DNA of 33,679 nucleotides from NCBI GenBank assembly GCA_004124465.1, contig SCKS01000003.1, positions 1 to 33,679 of the forward strand, given 5' to 3'. Source of the DNA: Fidelibacterota bacterium (GTDB lineage: Bacteria; Fidelibacterota; Marinisomatia; Marinisomatales; S15-B10). Within the stretch, counting starts at the first letter, position 1, and the number at the start of each line of letters is the position of its first letter. Position numbers and translations under genes: made by a program. Shown piece after piece: positions 33,497 through 33,679 of this stretch. Under the pieces are notes generated by a model. The model was not told the DNA's origin and made no database searches. It worked only from the letters and a program-made list of their open reading frames with translations.

Positions 33497-33679
33497 ATGA
33501 AGACCATTAAGTTGGCGGCAACAGTATGCATTTTTTTAGCCGGGCAGTTGAGCGGGCAGGCATACTTTACTTTGCCCAAGAATGTCTGGCGAATTTCGGT
33601 GGTGAGGGAAGCGGCATCAGCCAATTGGGTCAGTGCTGGCGGAAAGAAAGGGTTACCGGACGAATATTTTACCCTGGAC
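33497..33679 (+). CDS. Start of an exported protein of unknown function (3' end outside the window)
   Basis: An ATG at 33497, nine bases after the previous stop, opens a frame that runs through the window edge (61 residues). The first 22 residues look like a signal peptide (MKTIKLAATVCIFLAGQLSG). The visible mature part (TLPKNVWRISVVREAA and following) gives no recognisable domain. Its tight spacing after the DUF1343 gene suggests that it belongs to the same operon and acts outside the cytoplasm. Confidence 0.7.
   Translation, partial: MKTIKLAATVCIFLAGQLSGQAYFTLPKNVWRISVVREAASANWVSAGGKKGLPDEYFTLD

Noticed and set aside
1-33679. Search for mobile elements, CRISPR arrays, tRNA genes and riboswitches
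   Set aside because: No transposase or integrase motifs, no regularly spaced repeats, and no intergenic stretch long enough (all gaps are under about 140 bases) to hold a typical structured RNA that I could recognise.

Overview
The window is a gene-dense bacterial chromosome segment of roughly mid-40s to 50% G+C by eye. It has no rRNA, tRNA, insertion sequence, phage gene or CRISPR array that I can see. Several traits suggest a marine FCB-superphylum lineage such as Candidatus Marinimicrobia (SAR406): lipoproteins with TPR arrays, a YfhO-type membrane protein, a fused NagZ/serine-hydrolase protein, a sodium/solute symporter, an HQLGTP-type histidine kinase, and frequent TTG/GTG starts. This placement is an inference from gene content, not a phylogenetic result.

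Layout. (1) Positions 3-3634: the tail of an unknown gene, a membrane-anchored GAF-like/GGDEF diguanylate cyclase, and a lipoprotein made of about 14 TPR units. (2) Positions 3641-10514: a tightly packed surface-glycan or glycolipid cluster with a polyprenyl-phosphate-type glycosyltransferase, a second family 2 glycosyltransferase, a SAM methyltransferase, a PAPS-type sulfotransferase, a third divergent glycosyltransferase and a large YfhO-like membrane protein. (3) Positions 10558-12250: sat and cysC, which make PAPS, the donor the sulfotransferase would need. They are followed by an orphan histidine kinase, a secreted M1 metallopeptidase of lower G+C, and a PPK2 polyphosphate kinase that ends at a strong bidirectional terminator. 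(4) Minus strand, 20953 down to 16130: an aldo/keto reductase, a 1012-residue three-domain protein (APH-like kinase, M23 metallopeptidase, class III PLP enzyme), and an Fe-type superoxide dismutase. (5) Plus strand, 21079 to the end: polA, then a run of overlapping genes. These are an ABC ATPase and its permease, a nucleoside deoxyribosyltransferase-like protein, a BadF/NagK-type sugar kinase, alanine racemase, a NagZ-AmiE-like fusion lipoprotein, a sodium/solute symporter, a divergent NamZ/DUF1343 protein, and the start of another exported protein.

The most coherent system is the last one. NagZ-type glucosaminidase, an AmiE-type beta-lactamase-fold hydrolase, a DUF1343 protein, a symporter, an amino-sugar kinase and alanine racemase together read as a peptidoglycan-fragment (muropeptide) scavenging operon. 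It resembles the Bacillus subtilis murQRP-amiE-nagZ-namZ locus in logic, but uses a Na+ symporter plus kinase in place of a PTS, and no MurQ is visible in the window. The DUF1343 protein has changed residues in motifs I remember as conserved in NamZ, so its activity is uncertain. The second notable item is the kinase/M23/aminotransferase fusion, whose three active sites all look intact. The third is the coupling of a sulfotransferase to a dedicated PAPS-synthesis pair inside a glycan locus.
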